From DAOUJW01 sp034421015 (GTDB lineage Bacteria > Chloroflexota > Dehalococcoidia > Lucifugimonadales > UBA2985), in NCBI GenBank assembly GCA_034421015.1, contig DAOUKT010000013.1:1-64000 (forward strand): a DNA stretch of 64,000 bases, written 5' to 3'. Position 1 is the stretch's first letter, and every line of letters begins with the position of its first letter. The notes below the pieces were generated by a model, which made no database searches, had not been told where the DNA came from, and saw only the letters and a program-made list of their open reading frames with translations. Below are positions 50,712 through 58,159 of this stretch, piece by piece. The position numbers were made by a program, and so were the translations under genes.

Positions 50712-50758
50712 TACCGCTTTCTTGGGGGCGCGAGGCCCCGGCCAAGACGTATTGGTGA

Positions 50759-50788
50759 ATTATAAGCGTTATCCACACCTGTGAGCAA
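50759..50788 (-). promoter_or_regulatory. Promoter of the Gld-type ABC operon
   Basis: On the minus strand a perfect TATAAT lies at 50764-50759, with TTGCTC at 50788-50783 and 18-base spacing. The leader to the ATG at 50711 is about 40 bases. Confidence 0.55.
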
Positions 50789-50871
50789 TACGGGACTCCG
50801 AATTTCGCCAGGAGACGCAGTGTACATCCTGAATGCTAAGGAATTGTGAAGAGGAGAAGGGAGGCATCCTG

Positions 50872-51288
50872 CTACGCAAACGGGTTGCGGATGGTCAGCC
50901 CCTGTATCTGCTGGCCGTCCTGCAGGTCCTCGGAGTAGAGCCGCACGCAGCCCGCTTCAAGGGCTGCAGCTACGATGAGGGAGTCATAGAGGCTGAAGCT
51001 GTACTGGCCTTGCAGGCTGAGGGCGCGCCTGTAGAGAGCGGGAGTTGGGTTCACCTGCCATAGCGGGATCAGAACGTCGTCCAGCAGCCGACTCGCTTCT
51101 TCTCGCGTTGCTCCGAGCTTTCGGGTTACAACGTTTAGCGTCTCCTGTACAACCTGGTAGCTGATGCAGGCGGTCCCATTGTGATGGCTTTGAATGACCA
51201 CGCTTCGCGCCATTTGACGCTTGGTCGCGTCGGTCTCGCCAAGCATATAGATCAGCACGTTGGTGTCGAAGAAGTCCTCAGCGCTCAT
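50872..51288 (-). CDS. vapC: PIN-domain toxin VapC
   Basis: 138-residue PIN ribonuclease. The acidic residues are seen in FFDTNVLIYML (first Asp), the Glu in QVVQETLNV, SLYDSLIVAAAL (third Asp) and YSEDLQDGQ (fourth Asp). VapC toxins cleave tRNA or rRNA. It overlaps the antitoxin gene upstream by 11 bases, and the pair is autoregulated in known systems. Confidence 0.92.
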   Translation of the reverse strand: MSAEDFFDTNVLIYMLGETDATKRQMARSVVIQSHHNGTACISYQVVQETLNVVTRKLGATREEASRLLDDVLIPLWQVNPTPALYRRALSLQGQYSFSLYDSLIVAAALEAGCVRLYSEDLQDGQQIQGLTIRNPFA

Positions 51289-51502
51289 TCATCTCTTCCC
51301 TGGTGAACTTTCGTACGCTGGCGCCGTAGTTCTTGCGGAGGTATTCTATAGTCTCCAGGAATGAGTCCGAGCGGCGGCCGCGCCCAACGTAGTCCTCAAG
51401 CCACCGCCGGAACTGGGCGTTGAGCGTCGTGCGCTCCTCCGTGGCCCGCCGCCTCGCCGCCTCGATGAGGTTCTCATCCGCGCTCAGGGTTATGTTCTTC
51501 AT
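51278..51502 (-). CDS. vapB: VapB-type ribbon-helix-helix antitoxin
   Basis: 74 residues from the ATG at 51502 (GAGGTG 8 bases upstream); an in-frame start at 51520 is also possible. The N-terminus KNITLSADENLIEAARRRA is the RHH DNA-binding part with its beta-strand. The C-terminus (SFLETIEYLRKNYG) would bind the toxin. It precedes vapC and overlaps it. Confidence 0.85.
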   Translation of the reverse strand: MKNITLSADENLIEAARRRATEERTTLNAQFRRWLEDYVGRGRRSDSFLETIEYLRKNYGASVRKFTREEMNER

Positions 51503-51533
51503 GGCGTCACCTCGCAGCAATAGTACACGACGC

Positions 51534-51545
51534 TAGTGTACACTA
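51534..51545. promoter_or_regulatory. Candidate vapBC operator palindrome
   Basis: TAGTGTACACTA is a perfect 12-bp palindrome, 32 bases upstream of the vapB ATG. Related GTACAC and AGTGTA words flank it (51522-51528, 51550-51556). An RHH antitoxin usually binds such a site. No convincing -35 was found. Confidence 0.4.
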
Positions 51546-51623
51546 TATCAGTGTAGGGTGGAAGAGCGTGTTGCAGGAGGGCACTGGATTGGCAGTGCAG
51601 TTGGAATCTTCCCGTTCCGGCCC

Positions 51624-53174
51624 TCAGCCCAGCAGCTCTCTGATTGCCCTGGGGATCTGCGGCAGCAGGTCCGAAGCCGTCATCCCCGCCTCTCCCAAGT
51701 CCGACCTGACTCGCTCGCCGGCCGCTCCGTGCAAGTAGACCCCGCATACGGCTGCGTCCAGGGGCGATGCGCCCTGGGCCACCAGCCCGGCGATGGCTCC
51801 GGCCAGCACGTCTCCCGTGCCCGCCGACGCGAGCCCTGGGTTCGCAAACGGGCTGACCAGCGCCCGACCGTCCGGTAAGCCGATGGCCGTATACGCCCCC
51901 TTCAGCGCTACCACACTGCCCCACTGGGCTGCGTAGCTTCTCGCCGCGCCGATGCGGTCGGCGTTGACCTTGGCGGAGTCCATGCCTGTCAGCCGGGACA
52001 TCTCTCCCGGGTGTGGTGTGACCACCACTTCGTTCCTGAGAAGGCGCCACCACTCAGGGACCGAGGACAGGATGTTCAGGGCGTCGGCGTCCAGGACCAT
52101 TGGCGGCCCGTCGTAGCGACGGGTGAGGAGCGTCTGCCGCAGGAACGCGGACGTGGCCGGGCTCTGCCCCAGGCCGCAGCCCGCCAGCAGCGCCTGGTAG
52201 CCCGCCGCCTCCGACAGCACAAGCTCCGAGGCATCGGGAGACAGCCCTCCGTCCCTTTCGGGCAGTGGGAGGAAGGTCGTCTCGGTGAGCTTGGCGGCAA
52301 ACACGGGCAGGAGGCTTTCTGGCGCGGCCAGCGTCACCAGGCCCGCGCCGGCGCGCGCGGCCCCCATGCACGCAAGGTACGCCGCGCCAATGTACCGGGC
52401 CGACCCGGCTATGACCAGCGTCCTGCCAAACGTTCCCTTGTGGGCGTTCTGTGGCCTACGGGGGAGGGCGTTCCGCACGCGTTCCGGCGTTATCAGCTCT
52501 GTGGGAACATCGTCCGCCAGTGACGGAGGAATGCCGATGTCGACCACCTCCAGTTGGCCCACGCGGTCCGCTCCCGGAAAGGAGAAGTGGCCCACCTTGG
52601 GATAGCCAAGGGCCACGGTCACGTCCGCGGCCGGGCACAGGGGGTCCACCTTGCCGGTGTCGGCGTTGAGGCCGGTCGGAAGGTCAAGGGCCACCAGCTT
52701 CATCCTGTCACGCTCAGCCCGTGCCCTTGCCAGTCGCGACAGGACCTCGGCCATCGTACCCTCGATGGGCCGCGACCGGCCGGTTCCGAGCAACGCGTCG
52801 ATTACGAGATGCGCCGTGCCAAGCAGGCCGTCCAGCGCCTTGAAGGAGGGATCGTCTCCGGCGCTGACGACAGGCGCGCCCGCCTCTTGCAGAAGACCGA
52901 GCTTGGGGTCGGCGTCGCTGCGGGGTGTGGCGAGGTAGGTTGTTGCGTCTACGCCCCACTCCCACAGCTGGCGGGCGGCCACAAGCCCGTCGCCGCCGTT
53001 GTTGCCGGGGCCCACAAGGACCAGCAGAGGCGCTTTTCGCACGACGTCCAGTCGCTCCCTGGCCTTGCGCGCCACCGCCAGCCCTGCGTTCTCCATCAGG
53101 CTGTCCAGGGAGACGCCTTGCTGGACGCACCGCTCCTCTATGCGGCGCATCTCCTCAACTGTGACTATCTTCAT
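51624..53174 (-). CDS. nnr: Bifunctional NAD(P)HX epimerase/dehydratase
   Basis: Repairs hydrated NAD(P)H. 516 residues: the YjeF_N epimerase (residues ~1-215; LVGPGNNGGDGLVAARQLWEWG) fused to the ADP/ATP-dependent dehydratase (~230-512; HKGTFGRTLVIAGS, VTPHPGEMSRLTG, GTGDVLAGAIAGL). The order and length are those of the usual bacterial fusion. The gene overlaps the end of acpS by 20 bases. Confidence 0.95.
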   Translation of the reverse strand: MKIVTVEEMRRIEERCVQQGVSLDSLMENAGLAVARKARERLDVVRKAPLLVLVGPGNNGGDGLVAARQLWEWGVDATTYLATPRSDADPKLGLLQEAGAPVVSAGDDPSFKALDGLLGTAHLVIDALLGTGRSRPIEGTMAEVLSRLARARAERDRMKLVALDLPTGLNADTGKVDPLCPAADVTVALGYPKVGHFSFPGADRVGQLEVVDIGIPPSLADDVPTELITPERVRNALPRRPQNAHKGTFGRTLVIAGSARYIGAAYLACMGAARAGAGLVTLAAPESLLPVFAAKLTETTFLPLPERDGGLSPDASELVLSEAAGYQALLAGCGLGQSPATSAFLRQTLLTRRYDGPPMVLDADALNILSSVPEWWRLLRNEVVVTPHPGEMSRLTGMDSAKVNADRIGAARSYAAQWGSVVALKGAYTAIGLPDGRALVSPFANPGLASAGTGDVLAGAIAGLVAQGASPLDAAVCGVYLHGAAGERVRSDLGEAGMTASDLLPQIPRAIRELLG

Positions 53175-53535
53175 CTATGCTCATCACTACGGAGGCCACG
53201 GCGTACTCCTGGGAGTGGGAGAGGCTTATGGCCACCTGGGTAACGCCCATGCGCTCCGCCCTGGCCTTGCCCCGGTTGTGCAAGGCGATCTGGGGCGGGC
53301 CGCCGCGCCTGCGAGTGACCTGGATGTCCTTCCAGCCGACGCCCCTGATGCCGGTGCCAAGGGCCTTCATCACGGCCTCCTTGGCGGCGAATCGGGAGGC
53401 CAGCTGGGGGATGCGTCCCCGGCAGTAGGTCTGCTCCTCCGGCGTGTAGATGCGGTCCAGGAACCTCTGCCCCCACCGCTCGTAGACGGCCTTTATCCGC
53501 GAAAGCTCGACAATGTCCACGCCTACGGTCAGCAT
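53155..53535 (-). CDS. acpS: Holo-[acyl-carrier-protein] synthase
   Basis: Transfers 4'-phosphopantetheine from CoA to acyl carrier protein. 126 residues from the ATG at 53535. Motifs VGVDIVELSRI (metal-binding Asp) and FAAKEAVMKALGTG are conserved. The frame extends to 53565 but an internal ATG with GTGAGG upstream is preferred. It lies 4 bases after metF ends. It may load the ACP domain of the fusion protein at 58160. Confidence 0.94.
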   Translation of the reverse strand: MLTVGVDIVELSRIKAVYERWGQRFLDRIYTPEEQTYCRGRIPQLASRFAAKEAVMKALGTGIRGVGWKDIQVTRRRGGPPQIALHNRGKARAERMGVTQVAISLSHSQEYAVASVVMSIDEDSHS

Positions 53536-53539
53536 CGCC

Positions 53540-54430
53540 TCACCCGACACTCCGCCGCTCCGCAATCCCGCTCAGCTCCAGTAGCTTCGGGATGTGCCGC
53601 TCCCAGCCGATGGCCATGATGTGGACGCCGTCGCAGACGTCACGGGCCTCCCGGACGATCCGCGCCGCTATCTCCACGCTCGCCTGGGTCTTGTCACCTG
53701 CGCCGTCCATCTCGGCGATTAGCTCGTCCGGGACGTGTACGCCGGGCAGGTTCCGGTTCATGCTGCGGGCCATGTCCCCCGACTTCAAGAGAATGATGCC
53801 CGCGATAACGGGAGTCCCGAAGGGTTTCACCCGGGCCATGAAGTCCGCCAGGTCCGGGGTCTCGAATACGGCCTGGGTCTGGAAGAACTGCGCGCCTGCG
53901 GCGACCTTCTCCTCCATCCGTATGATCTCGTCCGCCAGCTCACTTGCGAAGGGATTGACGGCGGCGCCCAGATAAAAGCCGGGCGCGCCCCTCAGCGGGC
54001 TGCCGCCCATGTCCGCGCCCCTGGCGAGGGATGCCGCCGTCTCCAGCAGCCTTATGGAGTCCAGGTCGAAAACCGTCTTCGCGTCGGGATGATCGCCCGC
54101 GTCTATGGGGTCGCCGGTCAGGCACAGGATGTTCTCGACGCCCAGCACGCTGGCCGCCAGCAGGTCGCCCTGGATCGCGATGCGGTTGCGGTCGCGGCAA
54201 GTGACCTGAAGGATGGGCTCCAGTCCTCGCTCGTGCATCTGGGGAGCGAGGGCCAGGGGGCTGACGCTCATGTGGGAGCCCTGGTGGTCGGTTATGTTCA
54301 CGGCGTCCACCAGGCCGCGCATGACGTCCGCCCTGGACAGGGTTTCCGTAAGGTCCACGCCCTTGGGAGGGGTGATCTCCGCCGTCACGACGAAATCGCC
54401 GGACTGCAGAAGCTGGGAGAGATTGGACAA
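53540..54430 (-). CDS. metF: Methylenetetrahydrofolate reductase
   Basis: Reduces 5,10-methylene- to 5-methyl-tetrahydrofolate. 296 residues, TTG start after CAGGAGG. TAEITPPKG, LQVTCRDRNRIAIQGDLL, NILCLTGD and AGAQFFQTQAVF match the flavoprotein family; the usual Asp in the LTGDPI stretch is present. The reductant is not clear from sequence. It is divergent from folD, whose product supplies its substrate. Confidence 0.93.
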   Translation of the reverse strand: MSNLSQLLQSGDFVVTAEITPPKGVDLTETLSRADVMRGLVDAVNITDHQGSHMSVSPLALAPQMHERGLEPILQVTCRDRNRIAIQGDLLAASVLGVENILCLTGDPIDAGDHPDAKTVFDLDSIRLLETAASLARGADMGGSPLRGAPGFYLGAAVNPFASELADEIIRMEEKVAAGAQFFQTQAVFETPDLADFMARVKPFGTPVIAGIILLKSGDMARSMNRNLPGVHVPDELIAEMDGAGDKTQASVEIAARIVREARDVCDGVHIMAIGWERHIPKLLELSGIAERRSVG

Positions 54431-54467
54431 GAGGCCTCCTGTGCAGGTTCAGGTAGTGGGTCGAGTA

Positions 54468-54497
54468 ATTATATTCTTGGCAGTCAGGGCGTGTCCA
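54468..54497 (-). promoter_or_regulatory. metF promoter
   Basis: On the minus strand, TGGACA (54497-54492) and TATAAT (54473-54468) are 18 bases apart: a near-consensus pair 38 bases before the TTG start. Confidence 0.65.
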
Positions 54498-54503
54498 CTG
54501 GCG

Positions 54504-54532
54504 TTGTTAGACGATGGCCTGTGTGCTACGAT
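54504..54532 (+). promoter_or_regulatory. folD promoter
   Basis: TTGTTA (54504-54509), a 17-base spacer and TACGAT (54527-54532). The folD start TTG (54563) follows with AGGAGG at 54551-54556. The metF and folD promoters are back-to-back. Confidence 0.55.
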
Positions 54533-54562
54533 TTGCGCAAGGCTACGGGCAGGAGGCCGCAC

Positions 54563-55456
54563 TTGAGCGCATCCATCATCGACGGCAACAAGATCTCCAA
54601 AGACATACGCGGCGAGGTCGCCGAGGGCGTGAAGGAGTTCAAGGAACGTCACGGATACGCCCCGGGGCTGGCAGCCGTCCTGGTGGGAGACGACCCCGCA
54701 TCCGCGGTCTACGTCCGCAACAAGGAGCGCGCCTGCGCAGAGGCCGGAATCTTCTCGGAGACCTTCAACCTGCCGAAAGAAAGCGCCCAGGACCAGGTGA
54801 TAGAGCATGTCCAGAAGCTCAACCTGGACGACCGCTTCCACGGCATCCTGGTGCAGCTGCCCCTGCCTCCCCAGATAGACGAGCGAGCGGTGATTGCCGC
54901 GATGGACCCGGACAAGGACGTGGATGGCCTGCATCCCGTGAACATGGGACGACTGATGGAGGGCCGACCCCTATTCGTGCCTGGGACTCCTGCGGGCGTG
55001 CAGCAGCTCCTTGTGCGCACAGGCAACAGCCCGGAGGGCAAGAACGTTGTCGTGTGCGGCCGCAGCGACATCGTTGGCAAGCCCGTGGCCATGCTCCTGA
55101 TGCAGAAGCAGGACGGGGCCAACGCCACGGTCACCGTCTGCCACACCGGCACCAGGGACCTGCCCCAGGTCACCAGGTCGGCGGACGTGCTCATTGCGGC
55201 AATGGGCCGCGCCAGGGCCATCACCGCGGACATGGTCAAGGACGGCGCGGTGGTCATCGACGTGGGGATCAATCGGGTGGACGACGCCACGCGGCAGCGT
55301 GGCTACAGGCTTGAGGGGGACGTGGACTACGAAGAGGTCTCGAAGAAGGCCTCGGCCATCACGCCCGTGCCGGGGGGCGTCGGCCCAATGACCGTGGCGA
55401 TGCTCCTGAGCAACACCCTCAAGGCGGCCCGGCACAGGGCGGAGTCCCGGTCTTAG
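54563..55456 (+). CDS. folD: Methylenetetrahydrofolate dehydrogenase/cyclohydrolase
   Basis: Bifunctional enzyme of one-carbon metabolism. 297 residues from TTG at 54563. VYVRNKERACAEAGI has the catalytic Lys and Tyr; GILVQLPLPPQID and the Rossmann part VVVCGRSDIVGKPVAMLLM are clear. The C-terminal signature is PVPGGVGPMTVAMLL. The frame runs far upstream through metF antisense, which is excluded by the ribosome-binding site and promoter. It is convergent with the small membrane-protein gene. Confidence 0.96.
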   Translation: MSASIIDGNKISKDIRGEVAEGVKEFKERHGYAPGLAAVLVGDDPASAVYVRNKERACAEAGIFSETFNLPKESAQDQVIEHVQKLNLDDRFHGILVQLPLPPQIDERAVIAAMDPDKDVDGLHPVNMGRLMEGRPLFVPGTPAGVQQLLVRTGNSPEGKNVVVCGRSDIVGKPVAMLLMQKQDGANATVTVCHTGTRDLPQVTRSADVLIAAMGRARAITADMVKDGAVVIDVGINRVDDATRQRGYRLEGDVDYEEVSKKASAITPVPGGVGPMTVAMLLSNTLKAARHRAESRS

Positions 55457-55492
55457 GCTGCATTACGGCCCTTCTCGCCCCGGTTCGCCCGG

Positions 55493-55864
55493 CTACCTCC
55501 GGGCATTCAAGACCGCCGTGAAGACGAGGGCAAGGGCCGCCGGAATGTAGAGCATCCCGATGGAGGCGGCCGCCAGCACGCAGAGCCCGGAGAGCCCCAG
55601 GGCGATGCCCCACAGAAGCGCTTCGCTGGCGCGTCCCCGCCATACGGCCATCAGCACGACGCCGGTCAGAAGCACCGGAACGAGAAGCACAAAGGCTCCG
55701 TAGAGGCCGGACACCTCAAGCAGGGTTTGGGTATCCGGTTCGCCCCCGTTGGAAGACCCGCTATAAGCAGGCCCAAGAGCCAGGAATAGGCCCGGAACCC
55801 ACGCCAGAACATGGGCCGCTGCCGCGATTATCACCGTGGCCTTGGGAGAACTGAACATCTGCAT
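55493..55864 (-). CDS. Small polytopic membrane protein, unknown
   Basis: 123 residues with three to four hydrophobic helices (about 8-30, 52-75, 83-118) and no motif I recognise. Its coding probability rests on the hydrophobic pattern, the lack of a competing frame and the ATG start. It is convergent with folD. Confidence 0.55.
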   Translation of the reverse strand: MQMFSSPKATVIIAAAAHVLAWVPGLFLALGPAYSGSSNGGEPDTQTLLEVSGLYGAFVLLVPVLLTGVVLMAVWRGRASEALLWGIALGLSGLCVLAAASIGMLYIPAALALVFTAVLNARR

Positions 55865-56026
55865 AAGTATCCCTTTGCGCTGAGCCAGCGCCGCTCGGCG
55901 GGTCTAAAACGAATCGTAGTCCCTTTCAGCCAATTGGGTCAATGCAGCGGCGTCGCGTCGCTGGACTCTTCATTGTGTTAGAATCCGCCCAAAGCCGTTT
56001 CAAGTATACGATGTGAGGTGCACGCT

Positions 56027-57043
56027 ATGGTCGAGGGAGTGAACCGCCAGGTAGTGCTGGCAGCCCGTCCCGTTGGCTATCCCCAGGAGCAGGACTTCCA
56101 GCTGAGGGACGCGCCCATGCCCGATCTTGGAGAGCGGCAGGTGCTGGTGCGCAACCTGTGGCTTTCCCTGGACCCCTACATGCGGGGCCGCATGAGCGAC
56201 GCCCCATCCTACACGGCATCCGTGGAGATAGGCGACGTGATGGTGGGAGGGACCGTCGGCAGGGTGGTTGCCAGCAACAGCCGGGACTTTGCGACGGGCG
56301 AGATTGTCCAGGGGCAGCTTGGCTGGCAGGACTACGCCGTCTCCAACGGGACCAACCTCCGCAAGCTGGACCCGAACCAGGCCCCGGTTTCCACGGCGTT
56401 GGGTGTCCTTGGAATGCCCGGCCTCACCGCCTACTTCGGGCTGTTCGAGGTGTGCCGTCCTAAGCCGGGCGACACTGTTGTGGTGTCGGCGGCGTCCGGG
56501 GCCGTGGGCGCGGTGGTCGGGCAGCTGGCGAAGATGGCCGGTTGTAGAGTTGTGGGCACGGCGGGGACCCCGGAGAAGATCGACTACATCACCGATGAGC
56601 TTGGCTTCGACGCGGGCATCAACTACAGGACGGAGGACGTGAGGGCCCGTCTGGAGGAGGCGTGCCCGGACGGCGTGGACGTCTACTTCGATAACGTGGG
56701 CGGCCCTGTGACGGACGCCGTGTTGGAGCTGTTGGGCTACCGCGCCCGCGTTGCCATCTGCGGCCAGATGTCCCAGTACAACCTTGAGACGCCGGACACA
56801 GACCCTCGGAACCTGAGGAACCTCCTGACAAAGCAGGCGACTGTGGAGGGGTTCATTGTCGGGCGGTTTGCAGACCGCAACGATGAGGCCCTGCGCCGCC
56901 TGACCCGGTGGGTGAGGGAAGGCCGGCTCAAGTACAGGGAGGACGTGGTCGACGGACTTGAAAACGCTCCCCGGGCCTTCATGGGTCTGATGCGCGGCGA
57001 GAACTTCGGGAAGCAGCTTATCAGGGTCTCAGAAGAGAGCTGA
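56027..57043 (+). CDS. NADP-dependent MDR oxidoreductase (PTGR/CurA-like)
   Basis: Zinc-free medium-chain reductase that reduces enone double bonds with NADPH. 338 residues from ATG 56027 with GAGGTG upstream; GTG 56018 is also possible. LWLSLDPYMRGRM, the glycine-rich VVVSAASGAVGAVVGQLAK and CRVVGTAGTPEKIDY match leukotriene B4 12-hydroxydehydrogenase-like enzymes. The substrate is unknown. Confidence 0.92.
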   Translation: MVEGVNRQVVLAARPVGYPQEQDFQLRDAPMPDLGERQVLVRNLWLSLDPYMRGRMSDAPSYTASVEIGDVMVGGTVGRVVASNSRDFATGEIVQGQLGWQDYAVSNGTNLRKLDPNQAPVSTALGVLGMPGLTAYFGLFEVCRPKPGDTVVVSAASGAVGAVVGQLAKMAGCRVVGTAGTPEKIDYITDELGFDAGINYRTEDVRARLEEACPDGVDVYFDNVGGPVTDAVLELLGYRARVAICGQMSQYNLETPDTDPRNLRNLLTKQATVEGFIVGRFADRNDEALRRLTRWVREGRLKYREDVVDGLENAPRAFMGLMRGENFGKQLIRVSEES

Positions 57044-57059
57044 GGGCGAGAGTAGCCAC

Positions 57060-57200
57060 ACCATCCTTGGATGCCTGCCTTCGGAGACCTTGGAATAACC
57101 TCAGTTGCGGTGCGCGCCTCCCGACCATTCCTGCGGAAGCAGGAATCCAGTGTCCTTGGGGCTAGGGAAAATAGACCCCTGCCTGCGCAGGGGTGGTCTG
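57060..57200. repeat. Right half of the composite element, inverted, plus family A unit
   Basis: Read on the minus strand, 57150-57083 corresponds to the right half of the element at 24030-24190 (GATTCCTGCTTCCGCAGGAA, TGGTCGGGAGGCG, GAGGTTATTCCAA, GGTCTCC). It is a half-copy. A second palindrome-like unit (CCTGCCTGCGCAGGGG) follows near 57178. It lies between two convergent genes. Confidence 0.75.
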
Positions 57201-57256
57201 GTCAATCTGCCAGTTCATTTGCTTCGACATGCTCAGCATGAGCGGGGCGACAGCGC

Positions 57257-58135
57257 CTAAGGCGCGAGGAACTCCACCAGGGTCTCTGCCAGCAGGCGCG
57301 GCTGCTCGTAGCCGATGTCGTGGCCGGAGTCCGGTATCCACACAGCTTTGCTGCCGGGCAATGCGGACTGGGCCGTCTCCACGTTCTGCCTGCGACGCTG
57401 GAGGTACTCCGGGTTCGTGCCCGCGCGGCCGGCGGCTGCCACCATCAGCGTGGGGCATTGCACCCTGGGCAGCATATTGTAAGCGGGGTCGGAGAACATC
57501 GCCCACAGCATCTGATGCTGGTTTGAAAGCTCCAGGCATTCATCGACGGTGCCGTCTGGGTTGACGCGCACCATCGTCATAACAATGTACTCAAGCTGCT
57601 CGCTCCAGCAGTGCTCGAACTGGCTCCGCAGCGCACCAAGATACCGCTCCCTGGGGCCGTAAATGTCCCTGGGGCTCAGGCGTTCTCTGAACTCCTCCCA
57701 CGTAGTGTTCGCTGCCATTGGCCTGCCGAACCCGCCGTCTATCATGGCAAGGGCGGTGACGCGGTCCGGGTGCAGAGCGGCCAACGCCAGGGCGACGCTC
57801 GCTCCCCAGGAGTGGCCCATGACGGCGGCGCGGTCGATTCCCAGCGCGTCCATGGTCCCGATGACGTCCCCCGCGAGGGTGGCCCAGTCGTAGCCGGTGG
57901 AGGGCTGGTCGGTCTTGCCGTGGCCCCGCTGGTCCGGCGCGATGATCCTGACGCTGTCCCGGAGGTGGGGAATGGTCAGGTCGTACCAGTGGGCCGAGGA
58001 AGCGGCCCCGTGGAGCGCAATTGCGGGCGGCCCGTCGCCGTCCCAGTCCATGTAGTGGACGTTCAGGTCGCCGACCTTGAGCCACCGGCCCGGCGGATGG
58101 GTATTCTCCATTTCGCTATGGCTCATTGCGGACAC
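57257..58135 (-). CDS. Alpha/beta-fold hydrolase
   Basis: 292 residues. The nucleophile elbow is MGHSWGASVAL (Ser), the oxyanion region LHGAASSAHWYDL, and the catalytic His lies in DSGHDIGYEQP near the end. ALDQRGHGKTD-type signature is seen as APDQRGHGKTDQP. The substrate cannot be deduced. Start may be GTG 58135 or ATG 58126. Confidence 0.9.
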   Translation of the reverse strand: MSAMSHSEMENTHPPGRWLKVGDLNVHYMDWDGDGPPAIALHGAASSAHWYDLTIPHLRDSVRIIAPDQRGHGKTDQPSTGYDWATLAGDVIGTMDALGIDRAAVMGHSWGASVALALAALHPDRVTALAMIDGGFGRPMAANTTWEEFRERLSPRDIYGPRERYLGALRSQFEHCWSEQLEYIVMTMVRVNPDGTVDECLELSNQHQMLWAMFSDPAYNMLPRVQCPTLMVAAAGRAGTNPEYLQRRRQNVETAQSALPGSKAVWIPDSGHDIGYEQPRLLAETLVEFLAP

Positions 58136-58159
58136 ATCATATCACGGACGTTGGTCTGC

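Noticed and set aside
53735..54562. N-terminal extension of folD across metF
   Set aside because: It is antisense to metF; ribosome-binding site and promoter favour TTG 54563.
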